DNA of 64,000 nucleotides from JAPLJC01 sp963697965 (GCA_963697965.1 OY969108.1:3224001-3288000); one strand, 5' to 3'. Shown: positions 34,193-43,038, counted from the first letter of the stretch. Translations and numbers: made by a program. The notes: generated from the sequence alone by a model not told the origin.

Positions 34193-35830
34193 CTCCTCTC
34201 ACGGGCAGCGGATCATCTCCGCGGTGCGGGAAATGCTCCCTAATGATTGAGTAATTGTCGAAGGAGATAGTGTAATTTTCGCGAAAATGCTGTCGGATGT
34301 GTGCTTCGATTCCAGGATCATAGGACGGGGCGACACACAGTGTCTTCCCTTGCAACTCACGCATGATTTGGCCATCGACCACCACCACCTCACCACCTTT
34401 GAGCACATACCGGGGATGGGTAAACATCTCTTCCTTATCGTCCAGGTCTGCGTAAATGGTTATGTCGGCATCTGCGCCCACCCCCAAATGTCCTTTGTTT
34501 TTGAGGCCCAGGGCGCGAGCGGTGCCTGCGCGCGTGATTATAGCAATCTCATACAGGGAATACTCGCGCTCCAACTCTGGAAGTAATGCGTCCTTGCGCC
34601 CCCTAGGGTTGATCCTCTCAAACATCGCGGCCCGGTAGTCTCGGTCCATCAAAAGCTTGATTACCTGCGGATAATGGACGAACGGGCCGGCATTGGGATG
34701 ATCCGTAGTGAGAAGCACTTGCCAGGGATCGTTGATGAGCAGGAACAATTCCAATCCGGTGCGCCACATTACTGCATTGATCGCATTATTGCGCGAATAG
34801 CGAATGGGAACGATACCGCCGCCGGTCTCGTTTTCGATGTCGTCGTTCATCCACTTATTGCCGGTCTGCTGGTGTATTCCATACTGCAAAGGAGCGTCGG
34901 ATGTCATGGTGGTAGCCGGACCAAATACGATCTGGCCCACATCTACTGTCAGGTTAGGCTGCATGTTCACCATGCTGGCGACTTCTGCCGCTTCGGAGCG
35001 ATGAAGCGTGCCCGGCTGTTTTCCGTAGCTGAGGAATTGCAGGTGGCAGAAGTGGGCCCTTCGCCCTTCAAGTGCTGCCATGGTTTCCATCGTCGTTCGG
35101 GCACTGATGCTCCGGCCAAGGTTGATGCCGTGAATGTGGGGTGGATGGGGCAAGCCCAATTCGTCGCTGATCCAGGCCAAAGTAGTTATGATCTGATGAG
35201 GCGTCACGCCAAAGCCGATTACTTCGTCATCCAATTCTTGAACGTTGCGGCCCCACTTCCAGTTCTCAACTCCGCCCGGGTTGACGACCTTGATAGCGTA
35301 TCCTTTGGTCGCGTTCAGGAGCCAGGCCACATAATCCTTGGCTTTTCCCATCTCCCCATCGCGAATGCACTCCATGATGAAGTGATTATTGCCCATGGTG
35401 ACAAAAATCCCCATGTCCAGAATGGGAGTGTCCTCCAATTCTTCATGGGTGTGCCTCGCCAATAGCGGTGCGGTGGCAGCTTCCATCACCGTGGTATAGC
35501 CCATTTTGGCGTAGAGATATCCTGTCACATAGGTACTTGGCACAGTGTATCCGGACCCGGAGCGAGTGTGAATGTGCGCTCGTAAGTGCTGCCGTAGTGA
35601 TCTTCAGGACGAAATTTCCGGGCGGCGTTCACTTTCGAGCCGACCGCATGGCTGTGAATATCCACTCCTCCAGCCATAATCACCAGCCCTGTTGCATCAA
35701 TTATCTGCGCCTGCCCGCGATCTACCTCGGGTGCGGAGACGATTTTCCCGTCTTCCACCCAAATGTCTTCCATCTGGCCGTTCTTGCCGTTCGTGGGATC
35801 GTAAACCCGGCCGTTAATTATTCTTAACAT
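34152..35830 (-). CDS. fwdA: formylmethanofuran dehydrogenase subunit A (FwdA), frameshifted as assembled
   Basis: Amidohydrolase-fold subunit read in two frames. From ATG 35830: LRIINGRVYDPTNGKNG and GGVDIHSHAVGSKVNAARK, with the HxH metal motif, up to about LAPGPDT. The protein then continues from about 35,545 in another frame as VPSTYVTGYLYAKMGYTTVM, HPPHIHGINLGRS, FCHLQFLSYG, LLTTDHPNAGPFVHYP and LGLKNKGHLGVGADADI. One base missing near 35,545-35,550 would restore a 559-residue protein of normal length. FwdA hydrolyses formylmethanofuran at a dinuclear metal site, passing formate to FwdB. The loss may be real or an assembly error. Confidence 0.87.
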
Positions 35831-37098
35831 CGTTTTATTTCCTCAATAATCTGACCCAGGATCGCCTCGTCAGTGGGGCGCATCGGCGCGATCACCTCTC
35901 GAAGCCGAATAGGCACATTGTCCATCCGATAACAGGTGCCAGCCGCATCCACCCCATAGCTACCGGTGGGAAAGAATACCTGCGCCGACTCCGACGTTAG
36001 ATTCATCATCGGATCCAGGACAATAGCCGGTATACGTTTCAACTGGTTGCCAGCTACTCTCGGAAAGTGCGCCACAGGGTCTGAAGCAAGGATCAATGCC
36101 GCATCGACTTCTTCACGCGCCAGCACATCCACAGCACTGAATTCACCGGGACTGTATTGAGGGTAACCCCGGGCGAAACTTACCGCGAAAGGATAACCGG
36201 ACTGCCAGGTGAGCACCTGGTCCGCCCCGGCCACGTTACCGTGTCCCCGCATGGGCATGACGGAAAAGCGCGTGTATTGATTCAGCTCAGCCACCAGCGT
36301 GAATAGCTCACTAACATTGTAGTCCCGGGCGCCGCTCATGGTGAGACCCATCCCCATGAAAAAAACCCCGTAGCGACAACCTTTCATCCGGTTCGCCAGT
36401 TCCAGCAACTCAATCCGCGGCACGCCACCTACAGCCCCTGCCTCAATTTCTTTTCCCTGTACCAACGCCCGCAGCGTAGTCAAAACCTCGAAATCGGCAC
36501 CAGGGGTTATCTGGATAAAATGGTCAGCCATCTTGGCACTGGCAGTGGGACGCACATCCACCACAACCATGTGGCGATCCTTGCGGCCATTGGGAATATA
36601 CCTGCCTTTAGGTTTAAGCGAATAGCGCTCGAAATGGCGAAGGTGAGAGGCCGCCGGATTGCATCCCCAGAAGATCAGGAAATCGGCGCGGTTGCGCACT
36701 TCTCCCAAAGAGCAGCTGACCTCGCCCACCGCTTGCATCGCCAGGCTGGTGGGACCATGGCACACCGATGAGGTCGTGTCAATGATCGCACCAATCAAGT
36801 CGGCTAATTCGACCACCTTCATTTGCGCCTCGCTGGCAGAAGAACTGAGCCCATAAATCAGAGGGCTGTCCGCCTGGACCAAGATCCGTGCCGCCTCGGA
36901 AACGGCCTCTTCCCATTCCACCTCTCGCCCGGCGACGATGGGCCTCCTGGGCGTGGGATCATAGTCGGTAAAAACCCCGCGACCATTGGCACACACTCGC
37001 TGAACGCGGGCAATCCTATTGTCCTCCACTTCGACGATAATGTCGTCGCAGAGGCAGCCGCAAAAAGTACACGTCACATTCTCGACGACTGTCTTCAT
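35824..37098 (-). CDS. fwdB: formylmethanofuran dehydrogenase subunit B (FwdB), Mo/W-binding type
   Basis: 424 residues from ATG at 37098. CTFCGCLCDD plus VCANG supply the [4Fe-4S] ligands (Cys10, 13, 17, 36). Cys113 in SSVCHGPTS matches the position of the Cys or Sec that ligates Mo or W in archaeal FwdB/FmdB; methylotroph FhcB is reported to have lost cofactor binding. MKVVELADLIGA, GCNPAASHLRHFERYS and VDVRPTASAKMADHFIQI are further molybdopterin-oxidoreductase blocks. It would oxidise formate to CO2 or the reverse. Start overlaps the fwdD stop as ATGA and the end overlaps the fwdA start by 7 bases. Confidence 0.93.
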   Translation of the reverse strand: MKTVVENVTCTFCGCLCDDIIVEVEDNRIARVQRVCANGRGVFTDYDPTPRRPIVAGREVEWEEAVSEAARILVQADSPLIYGLSSSASEAQMKVVELADLIGAIIDTTSSVCHGPTSLAMQAVGEVSCSLGEVRNRADFLIFWGCNPAASHLRHFERYSLKPKGRYIPNGRKDRHMVVVDVRPTASAKMADHFIQITPGADFEVLTTLRALVQGKEIEAGAVGGVPRIELLELANRMKGCRYGVFFMGMGLTMSGARDYNVSELFTLVAELNQYTRFSVMPMRGHGNVAGADQVLTWQSGYPFAVSFARGYPQYSPGEFSAVDVLAREEVDAALILASDPVAHFPRVAGNQLKRIPAIVLDPMMNLTSESAQVFFPTGSYGVDAAGTCYRMDNVPIRLREVIAPMRPTDEAILGQIIEEIKRC

Positions 37099-37428
37099 AT
37101 TGGTTCTATTTCTACCGTCAGTCCTTTGAAGGACGGCATCCCGGTACCCTCCGTTTCGGGTCCGATAAGTGAGTTGGCCACTGGTCCCATGGGGACAAAC
37201 ACCATTTTCGAGGGAACCGTTCCGGTATGCGCCGGCATCTCCCACTTGACCGGTGGCGCTACGCAAGCGAACCATTTGTCCCTCCCCAATCCCGAGGCGG
37301 GCCATGTCGGCAGCATTCATTTCCACCAGCGCAGTGGCCCGGCGGTACGCATCCGAGTCTTTACCCTTGTGCAGACCGGCCGCTTGTTTAACCGTCCGTC
37401 CCGTAATCAGTATGAAGTTTTCACCCAA
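37095..37428 (-). CDS. fwdD: formylmethanofuran dehydrogenase subunit D (FwdD), frameshifted as assembled
   Basis: Molybdopterin dinucleotide-binding subunit, about 110 residues. From TTG 37428 (GGAGG six bases upstream, inside the ATP-grasp tail) it reads ENFILITGRTVKQAAGLHKG, ATALVEMNAADMARLGI and MVRLRSATGQV. The continuation lies in the next frame as TVPSKMVFVPMGPVANSLIG and TEGTGMPSFKGLTVEIEP. Removing one base of the CCC run at 37241-37243 (plus strand) joins them. FwdD is absent from cofactor-free Fhc hydrolase, so its presence supports a true redox enzyme. As assembled, the first frame runs into fwdB instead of stopping. Confidence 0.82.
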
Positions 37429-38584
37429 ACTGTTCCTCCACTGCATCGCCAATCTCACGCCGCACAGCCCTTGCACCCGCCAGCAATTTATTCAGGCATG
37501 AGTCCCGCCCATCCCCCTCGGCGAACACCGAACACACCGGGTGGCCGGCTTTGATTCGGTCACCCGGAAAAGGAATGTCCCGTCTTCCACACTCCACACC
37601 TCCCATGGTCTCCGGCACTGTCAAAGCTTGTCTGGCAAACACAATCGCCTTGCCAAGAAATGGGCCTGCGTTATGCTGCGCCAGGGAGAAATCGGGCAGC
37701 GTGCCAGCCAGCGCCTCAAGGTGCACTGAAAAAATGTTAAGGCCATAAGCCCGTTCCACCAGTTCCATCGAGGCGGTATAGCGTGGGTTGACTTCGACCA
37801 AAAAGGGAGGGGGACAACCATCAGCTTCATCCGCTACCACAAGGTCAAATCCATTCACCCCTCGCAAACCGAAACGGCGAGTGAGCCGCGCTGCCATGGC
37901 CTCCACCGTTTCAAGGAAGGTTGGCCGGTTCGTAGGATCCAAGGGCAATGGCAAGAGATTGCCACACCAGATGAATTTTCGGACTCCGAGTTCCGCCAGC
38001 CCAATGAGCTGCTCTGAAATACCCATGACTACGCTGTTCTTTCCATCCGCCGCGAAGGCTACCGATGCCGACCGTCCAGCTATATAGCGCTGCAGAACGT
38101 GCCTCTCATCCAAGAGTTCCCCGGTCCAGAAGCGAATGCTATGCCCACCGCCGCTGCGGACCGGCTTTAACAGCCAGCGAAACTCCGGCGCGGCTTCTTT
38201 TCTTTCCCCAGAAAGGAGCGTCACCGCGCAGGGAATTTTCTCCTCGTGGCAAATCTGCCTCAATTTTCGCCAGTCTCGGATCTGGTGGAGTATATCGGGT
38301 GAGTTGCCGAGCAGATGGCCCCTTCGGGCCAACCTTTGTACGGTTTCAGGGTAATTCTCCAAAGGGGCGATGTAGGCTACCGAGTCGAATTTTAGATGTC
38401 TGCTGGCTTCAATAAGAGCGCGTGCGCTGAAAGCCCGTTTGAAATCTCGCAAGAGCGAATAATTGTCAACCAGTTCCTTCTGGTCACGATCGCCGAAGTA
38501 ATCCAGCGTGATAACCTCATGGCCTCCCTGTAAAGCGGATTCTGCGATAGCACGAGTACTGACCCCGACGATGAGAACAGGCAT
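37421..38584 (-). CDS. ATP-grasp protein of H4MPT/methanofuran clusters
   Basis: 387 residues. LIVGVSTRAIAESALQGGHE at the start, FRWLLKPVRSGGGHSIRFW (ATP loop), LRGVNGFDLVVAD and FLVEVNPRYTASMELVE (metal ligands) define an ATP-grasp ligase. Homologues appear in methanogen and methylotroph C1 clusters, but the ligated substrates are unknown; a glutamylation step on methanofuran or H4MPT is plausible. It starts one base into the mtdB stop (TAATG) and ends 8 bases inside fwdD. Confidence 0.8.
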   Translation of the reverse strand: MPVLIVGVSTRAIAESALQGGHEVITLDYFGDRDQKELVDNYSLLRDFKRAFSARALIEASRHLKFDSVAYIAPLENYPETVQRLARRGHLLGNSPDILHQIRDWRKLRQICHEEKIPCAVTLLSGERKEAAPEFRWLLKPVRSGGGHSIRFWTGELLDERHVLQRYIAGRSASVAFAADGKNSVVMGISEQLIGLAELGVRKFIWCGNLLPLPLDPTNRPTFLETVEAMAARLTRRFGLRGVNGFDLVVADEADGCPPPFLVEVNPRYTASMELVERAYGLNIFSVHLEALAGTLPDFSLAQHNAGPFLGKAIVFARQALTVPETMGGVECGRRDIPFPGDRIKAGHPVCSVFAEGDGRDSCLNKLLAGARAVRREIGDAVEEQFG

Positions 38585-39444
38585 TATTGTATAATTTCTT
38601 TGGCTATAGCATAGATCTCTTCGGCATCGAGCACCAGGTTATTCTGTTGAAAAAGTCGGGAGACACTTCTCCGATGAATCTTCATCTTTAAGCCCCCAAT
38701 ACCAATAGCACCAAAAATGATCTTTCCGTGTTTCTCTTTACCGTCCCATCTGGATTCAATGCCCTCAATACCGGGGGGAGGAACAGCATTCACATCCGCC
38801 AGCAAGCGCACAGTCGGATGGTCCGCCCAAATCGACTCGGGCACCAACACAACCCCCGCCGCGCCACAACAAAGGACTGCATAGGCGCCATCAAGCACGT
38901 GCAGCGTACCCTGCAGATCTGCTGCTTCAGCCGGAGTAACCTTGACCCCAAACCTTTCCTGGATAGACACGCAGGCTGCCTCACTACGCGCCAGACTACG
39001 TGAACTAAGCATTACCTGCGCCCCATCCCGGCCCAGTAAGCCAGCTACCCGCAGCCCTACAGGCCCGGTGCCGGCCAGCACGGCGATCTTTTTATTCGTA
39101 ACATCGCCGATCGATCGAATCTTGGCAACTGCGGCGGCAGCAGTGGTGTTGCAGCCGTTGGCATCAAGCATCAGCGATACTCGCACCGGGCCGAAAAATG
39201 CCGCCTTTGCCTCCTCGAGCATTGATTCGCCTTTGGCTACGCTGGAACCACCGATGAAGACGGCTGAGTTCTTCAAGTCATCCCCACCCCGCGTAAACAT
39301 CGCCCCGTATACAAGGCCGCGCACCTCATCCAGCATAACTCCTGGGTAATGGAGCACTTGATCAACGCCAGCGTCGTAGGCCGTAATCGCATCGAAACTG
39401 CTGGCAATCTTGTCGCTATCCAACTGAATCAAGATCTTCTTCAT
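38584..39444 (-). CDS. mtdB: NAD(P)-dependent methylenetetrahydromethanopterin dehydrogenase MtdB
   Basis: 286 residues from ATG at 39444, with GGGG about 8 bases upstream; ATG 39450 is also possible. KILIQLDSDKIASSFDAITA, GVDQVLHYPGVMLDEVRGLV, the FIGGSSVAKGESMLEEAK block and a Rossmann loop AVLAGTGPVGLRVAGLLGRD with downstream SSRS are typical of MtdB. The C-terminal FGAIGIGGLKMKIHR is a family block. It oxidises methylene-H4MPT to methenyl-H4MPT using NAD(P)+, so no F420 is needed. It leads the fwdDBA run. Confidence 0.94.
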   Translation of the reverse strand: MKKILIQLDSDKIASSFDAITAYDAGVDQVLHYPGVMLDEVRGLVYGAMFTRGGDDLKNSAVFIGGSSVAKGESMLEEAKAAFFGPVRVSLMLDANGCNTTAAAAVAKIRSIGDVTNKKIAVLAGTGPVGLRVAGLLGRDGAQVMLSSRSLARSEAACVSIQERFGVKVTPAEAADLQGTLHVLDGAYAVLCCGAAGVVLVPESIWADHPTVRLLADVNAVPPPGIEGIESRWDGKEKHGKIIFGAIGIGGLKMKIHRRSVSRLFQQNNLVLDAEEIYAIAKEIIQ

Positions 39445-39569
39445 TTTCATCGCCCCTTTGTAATGCCCTTGCAATGTCTTGAATGATGCAACCCTCCGTT
39501 TTCGACTAGATGACAGCTCCCGGGTTCCGCAGTTATCATACAGACCGCAGGTTCACTGGGCAGGTATTC

Positions 39570-40568
39570 TCAGGCGGCTTCATGATCTATTCCTACATCA
39601 AATTCCGAATCCCTTATGGTTATCTCCCCACCTTTGTTACTGCAACGCGAGACAAATACTTTTCCACTCAAGTTCTTCGTGGCGAGAAAGTCTTTCATGT
39701 TTTGCGCTACATACTGAGCTCTTGTTTCATCCACCAAACCGTAGATTGCCGGTCCCCAGGAACTTTGCCCAACACCATAGGACCCAGAACTTAGCAGGAA
39801 TTCCATTAAATTTTTTGCGAACTTCCCCCTATAGATTCCTCCCTGTACTTCCTCAAAAACAGAGCCAGTTCTGAGATCAATTTCGGTGAGAGCTAAACCG
39901 AATTCCTCTATATCCTTGTCGATTAGGGAGGGCAGCAGCTTAATCTGTGTCAATCTGCATATTTCTTCGGAAATCTTCTTAGAGGGTTTCAGGCAGTTCA
40001 TTACATTGTCTTCTTCCTTTCCAGATAGTCCCTTTTCTGATTCTGCAATAACAACCACAAAGCACCAGTCGCTCGGGAAATCGTATCTAAATATGATCTT
40101 TGGTGGAGAGTCAAGATCATCTAGACGGACACTCTTTCGGGGGGCATCCATGATGAACCCGCCGAATTGAAAGCAAGCAATCCCTACTCCCGATCGTTTT
40201 CCTCTCCCCATGATACTGGACAGCTCGCGCGCGTCTGTATCAATGCCGCAAATTTTTGCTAATGCAGTCCCAACTGCCAAGGCGAGTTGTGTTCCGGAGC
40301 CAAGTCCTGAATGTTCAGGAATACTTTCCTGCAAATGAATCCGCGCGGTCGGCTGTACTTGATAATGTTTTGAAAATTTTTCGACAAAGCCAAGAATTTT
40401 TCCCCTATCGCCATTTTCGATAATGAGTTCTTCGGCTTCCGTTGCGGTAATAACAGTTTTAGGGTTTTCTAAGGCGACCCCAATGCTGCCATATAATCTA
40501 CCAAGATCTCCGGATAGATCCAGGAAACCAAAATGCAGTCGGGAGACGCTTTTTACTGTTATCTGCAT
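39570..40568 (-). CDS. beta-ribofuranosylaminobenzene 5'-phosphate synthase (MptG)
   Basis: 332 residues of the GHMP-kinase fold. VSRLHFGFLDLSGDLGRLYG at the start, HSGLGSGTQLALAVGTALAK (the Gly/Ser-rich phosphate loop), MGRGKRSGVGIACFQFGGFI and GQSSWGPAIYGLV at the C-terminus match beta-RFAP synthase. It condenses PRPP with p-aminobenzoate, releasing CO2, in the first committed step specific to methanopterin synthesis. This is a strong marker gene for H4MPT producers. It is the first gene of the run that continues with mtdB, 125 bases downstream. Confidence 0.93.
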   Translation of the reverse strand: MQITVKSVSRLHFGFLDLSGDLGRLYGSIGVALENPKTVITATEAEELIIENGDRGKILGFVEKFSKHYQVQPTARIHLQESIPEHSGLGSGTQLALAVGTALAKICGIDTDARELSSIMGRGKRSGVGIACFQFGGFIMDAPRKSVRLDDLDSPPKIIFRYDFPSDWCFVVVIAESEKGLSGKEEDNVMNCLKPSKKISEEICRLTQIKLLPSLIDKDIEEFGLALTEIDLRTGSVFEEVQGGIYRGKFAKNLMEFLLSSGSYGVGQSSWGPAIYGLVDETRAQYVAQNMKDFLATKNLSGKVFVSRCSNKGGEITIRDSEFDVGIDHEAA

Positions 40569-40701
40569 TTTACACTCTAATGAACCAAAACAATGAGATT
40601 TGAAAAAAACACTATAAAGTCTTTAACTGCAACTGCTGCTCAGGGGATGACCAAAAAAAGGTTCGCGCCAGGGGGATAGATCTGGATCGATTGTCGTCAT
40701 A

Positions 40702-41250
40702 TTATTTAATATCCTTAAGGATGAAAGACTTTATTTCGCTTGTGCTTGCCAATGTGGTAATCCCTTTCATGTTCCTGAGTTTGTTCGTGTTTTCAATATC
40801 TATATCGCGCATTATCAGTTCCAGTTTTTTCCCTCCCGGAAGAGTCGTGGTCTTTGACCCTTTCTTTTGGTCAACAGGAAGGATGTATATGCTTGTGTTT
40901 GTTTTGTTGGTCTGCGATATTGCGTTGGTTATGATGGTATCTGCAATGCCATTTACCACTTTTGCTACGGTGTTGGCAGTCGCCGGGGCAACCAACAGGC
41001 AATCGAAGTGACCGGTCTGCAATGGCCCGATGATGAACGGCGTATTGGCATCCTCTTCAACCAAGACTTTCCTTCCTATGCTATGCAGCTTATCTGTAAG
41101 CTTATACCAGTCCACCACCTTAACGGCAGCTTTAGACAGAACTACAGTAATCTCCAGCTCCTTTTCTTGGGCAAGCTCTTCCATCACTGCAAAGACCTCG
41201 GATATGAAATCCCCGGAGCCGGTTATCCCCCATACAATTTTCTTTGCCAT
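40702..41250 (-). CDS. DmrX/DmrB-like flavoprotein (dihydromethanopterin reductase family)
   Basis: 182 residues from ATG at 41250, with AAGGAG upstream. IVWGITGSGDFISEVFAVME, ITVVLSKAAVKVVDWYKL, LLVAPATANTVAKVVNGIAD and IYILPVDQKK show the flavoprotein fold (FMN-binding, PPC-decarboxylase-like) of the archaeal AfpA/DmrB and bacterial DmrX proteins. In this context it probably reduces dihydromethanopterin to H4MPT. DmrB carries an additional ferredoxin-like Cys cluster that is absent here, so DmrX-type is the better label. Confidence 0.82.
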   Translation of the reverse strand: MAKKIVWGITGSGDFISEVFAVMEELAQEKELEITVVLSKAAVKVVDWYKLTDKLHSIGRKVLVEEDANTPFIIGPLQTGHFDCLLVAPATANTVAKVVNGIADTIITNAISQTNKTNTSIYILPVDQKKGSKTTTLPGGKKLELIMRDIDIENTNKLRNMKGITTLASTSEIKSFILKDIK

Positions 41251-41378
41251 TTTTTTCTCCTTAAGATGGCCGAAAGGGTGTCATAAAAGGTCAGTAAGAG
41301 CATAAGATTGGTCATGGCAACGTGAATCATTGCTTCGCTTGTGCTGGCAATCTCCTCATAATCCTTGCTGAGATGACG

Positions 41379-41740
41379 TTATTGGCCCAGCCAACCAAAT
41401 GTTCTTTCGATGATCCATTTTCTGGCCTTTTGAATGCTTTATAATTTATTGTTAGCCTCAGAAGAAAAATAAAGGTACGCTCTCCCCCTGAGAGGGAAAT
41501 TATGCGGCAGGAGTTGCACCATCATCCAGTACGCAACAGGTATATAATGGCATTGACGATTTCCCTTCTCTTGTATTTGGCCGGTCTCCCACCTTTCTTG
41601 GGAGCAGGCACCAGGGACCCTCATCGTTGCCATTGTTCTCCCGTGGCGTCGGCGGCATACGGCAGGACGTTCCCATTTATCAGACATGGGGTCTTCCTGG
41701 TTGGCTGGATTTCCCCATGTTTATACAGAATATTGGTCAT
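41379..41740 (-). pseudogene. remnant of an IS5-type transposase gene
   Basis: Read on the minus strand in changing frames, the DNA gives KKGGRPAKYKRREIVNAIIY and LLRTG near 41,600, then fragments matching the PHDFP-type block, and ends ARKWIIERTFGWLGQ before a stop at 41379-41381. These are the N- and C-terminal blocks of IS5-family DDE transposases. The central catalytic portion is missing and stops interrupt the rest, so it is a deletion relic. Terminal inverted repeats were not found by eye. Confidence 0.72.
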
Positions 41741-41771
41741 TAAGTCCAGCTAATACTTTTTTGACATCCCC

Positions 41772-42389
41772 TTAGGCGCATCGGTAGATCAATGAGGTTA
41801 CTTTGATCAAACGATCTACCGTTTTGAGAGTAGCTCTCATTCCTTCCACGTCGTCTTCAGCACCTTGGGCTCCCTTATCCTTGGACCAAACCGTGCCGCC
41901 CAGATTAGACCCGAATGACCCGCCACCCACAGGAATGATTTCATTTATTATATAAAAATCTATTATCGTTTGAATAGTCGGTTCCTGGCCTCCGTGGCGA
42001 TCACCCCCCACTGCGATGGCAGCGCCGATTTTATTCTCAAAGACCTTCGGGTTTTTAGCCAGTAGCGCCCGGCAGCGATCCAACACTGCCTTTAATTGTC
42101 CACTTATCTGCCCTTGATAAACCGGGCTTCCCAGCAGCCAGGCGTTGGCCCATTCCAATTTGGGGTAGAGTTCCGCCATGTCGTCTTTGTGGATGCACCC
42201 TTGTTGTTTTTTTATGCAATGATCACAGTGTATGCAGAAATTGATTTTTTTTCCTTTAAGTGTAAAATAATCAGTCGTAACCTGGTACTTTTCCTGAGCA
42301 TAACTTAAAGCTGCTTTAATAGTGAAATCAGTTGCCGCGGCGCGCGGGCTACCGGAAATTCCAAGGAATTTTATGGGGTTGGCGTTCAT
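41772..42389 (-). CDS. iron-sulfur flavoprotein (NADPH-dependent FMN reductase fold)
   Basis: 205 residues from ATG at 42389, with GGTGAGG upstream. IKFLGISGSPRAAATDFTIK is the FMN phosphate loop. INFCIHCDHCIKKQQGCIHK gives the compact cysteine motif CxxCxxCx5C of iron-sulfur flavoproteins (Isf) of methanogens and anaerobes. GSPVYQGQISGQLKAVLDR is a flavodoxin-like block. It is likely an electron carrier or oxidative-stress enzyme. It lies alone between an IS5 relic and a spacer with hairpins, on the same strand as the C1 genes. Confidence 0.88.
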   Translation of the reverse strand: MNANPIKFLGISGSPRAAATDFTIKAALSYAQEKYQVTTDYFTLKGKKINFCIHCDHCIKKQQGCIHKDDMAELYPKLEWANAWLLGSPVYQGQISGQLKAVLDRCRALLAKNPKVFENKIGAAIAVGGDRHGGQEPTIQTIIDFYIINEIIPVGGGSFGSNLGGTVWSKDKGAQGAEDDVEGMRATLKTVDRLIKVTSLIYRCA

Positions 42390-42587
42390 GACCTCACCAA
42401 ATTTCAAACTTGTTAACTTAAGATCCTTCCACCCTAAGCCATCAATTAATGAATATTAAAACCTAAATCGAGCGATTTAGTCGATCTCATCGGCGCTCGC
42501 CATATAATAGACATATCAATCCTCATCGGCTTTAGGCCCTTTAATGTAGCTGCAAGCTTAACTTTATGAAAATCCTTAATAAAATGA

Positions 42588-42607
42588 GCGCAGGCTAAAG
42601 CCTGCGG
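42588..42607. repeat. copy of the CCGCAGGCTTTAGCCTGCGC palindrome (inverted)
   Basis: Exact reverse complement of the 20-bp element at 13062-13081 and 63981-64000, except that it lies inside the island. Its flank GGCTACC also matches the GTAGCC flank of the 63,981 copy. Confidence 0.85.
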
Positions 42608-42626
42608 CTACCAGAACATGCAGATA

Positions 42627-42762
42627 TTTTTAAAGGTATTTCTGAAACATGACACTCGTGTAGTATTTCAGGAAATACCTTTAAAAAGAACCGTTTTATT
42701 CCCCCTCAAGAGGGAGGGAATAAAGCGGGCTCCTTTATTAAGCTTTTCCTGAAATACTACAC
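42627..42762. repeat. nested, mutually exclusive inverted repeats
   Basis: Two perfect inverted repeats share a middle arm: 42627-42642 pairs with 42672-42687 (16 bp), and 42658-42675 pairs with 42745-42762 (18 bp). A further stem lies inside at 42698-42720. Since 42672-42675 takes part in both helices, the structures compete. It could be a small non-autonomous element or a regulatory leader; no gene starts immediately downstream on the plus strand. Confidence 0.7.
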
Positions 42763-42831
42763 TAGGTGAGAGTCACCAAACGAACAGGATCATTTTGCCT
42801 TGATGTTATAATACCTACTCGATTATTTTGG

Positions 42832-43038
42832 TTATGGAACAAGTGCGCTGTGACACTCCTGGCACAGGATTCTTGGGAGTTTTTTCTTCGCCTTATGCGG
42901 AGGAAAGGGGTATCCCCCTTCCCACATCTCAATATCAGACCTGATCAAATGCTCATTGCAAACTCCCATGCCACACACGATGCAGATGCCGACGGCCTCG
43001 CTCTTGACCCCTTTCTGTGCACAAACATAACATTGCAT
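42832..43038 (-). CDS. DUF2180-like cysteine-rich zinc protein
   Basis: 68 residues from ATG at 43038, behind GGAGG. Cysteines are arranged MQCYVCAQKG, GICIVCGMGVCNEHL and ILCQECH, giving several CxxC pairs that would bind one or two zinc ions. The pattern resembles the small DUF2180 proteins of archaea, especially methanogens. The function is unknown. It precedes no gene closely on its own strand but follows the aquaporin and DUF2193-like genes, and all three are on the minus strand. Confidence 0.7.
   Translation of the reverse strand: MQCYVCAQKGVKSEAVGICIVCGMGVCNEHLIRSDIEMWEGGYPFPPHKAKKKLPRILCQECHSALVP

Noticed and set aside
35525..35830. A separate small 101-residue gene
   Set aside because: It is the N-terminus of FwdA with the HxH metal motif, cut off by the frameshift.
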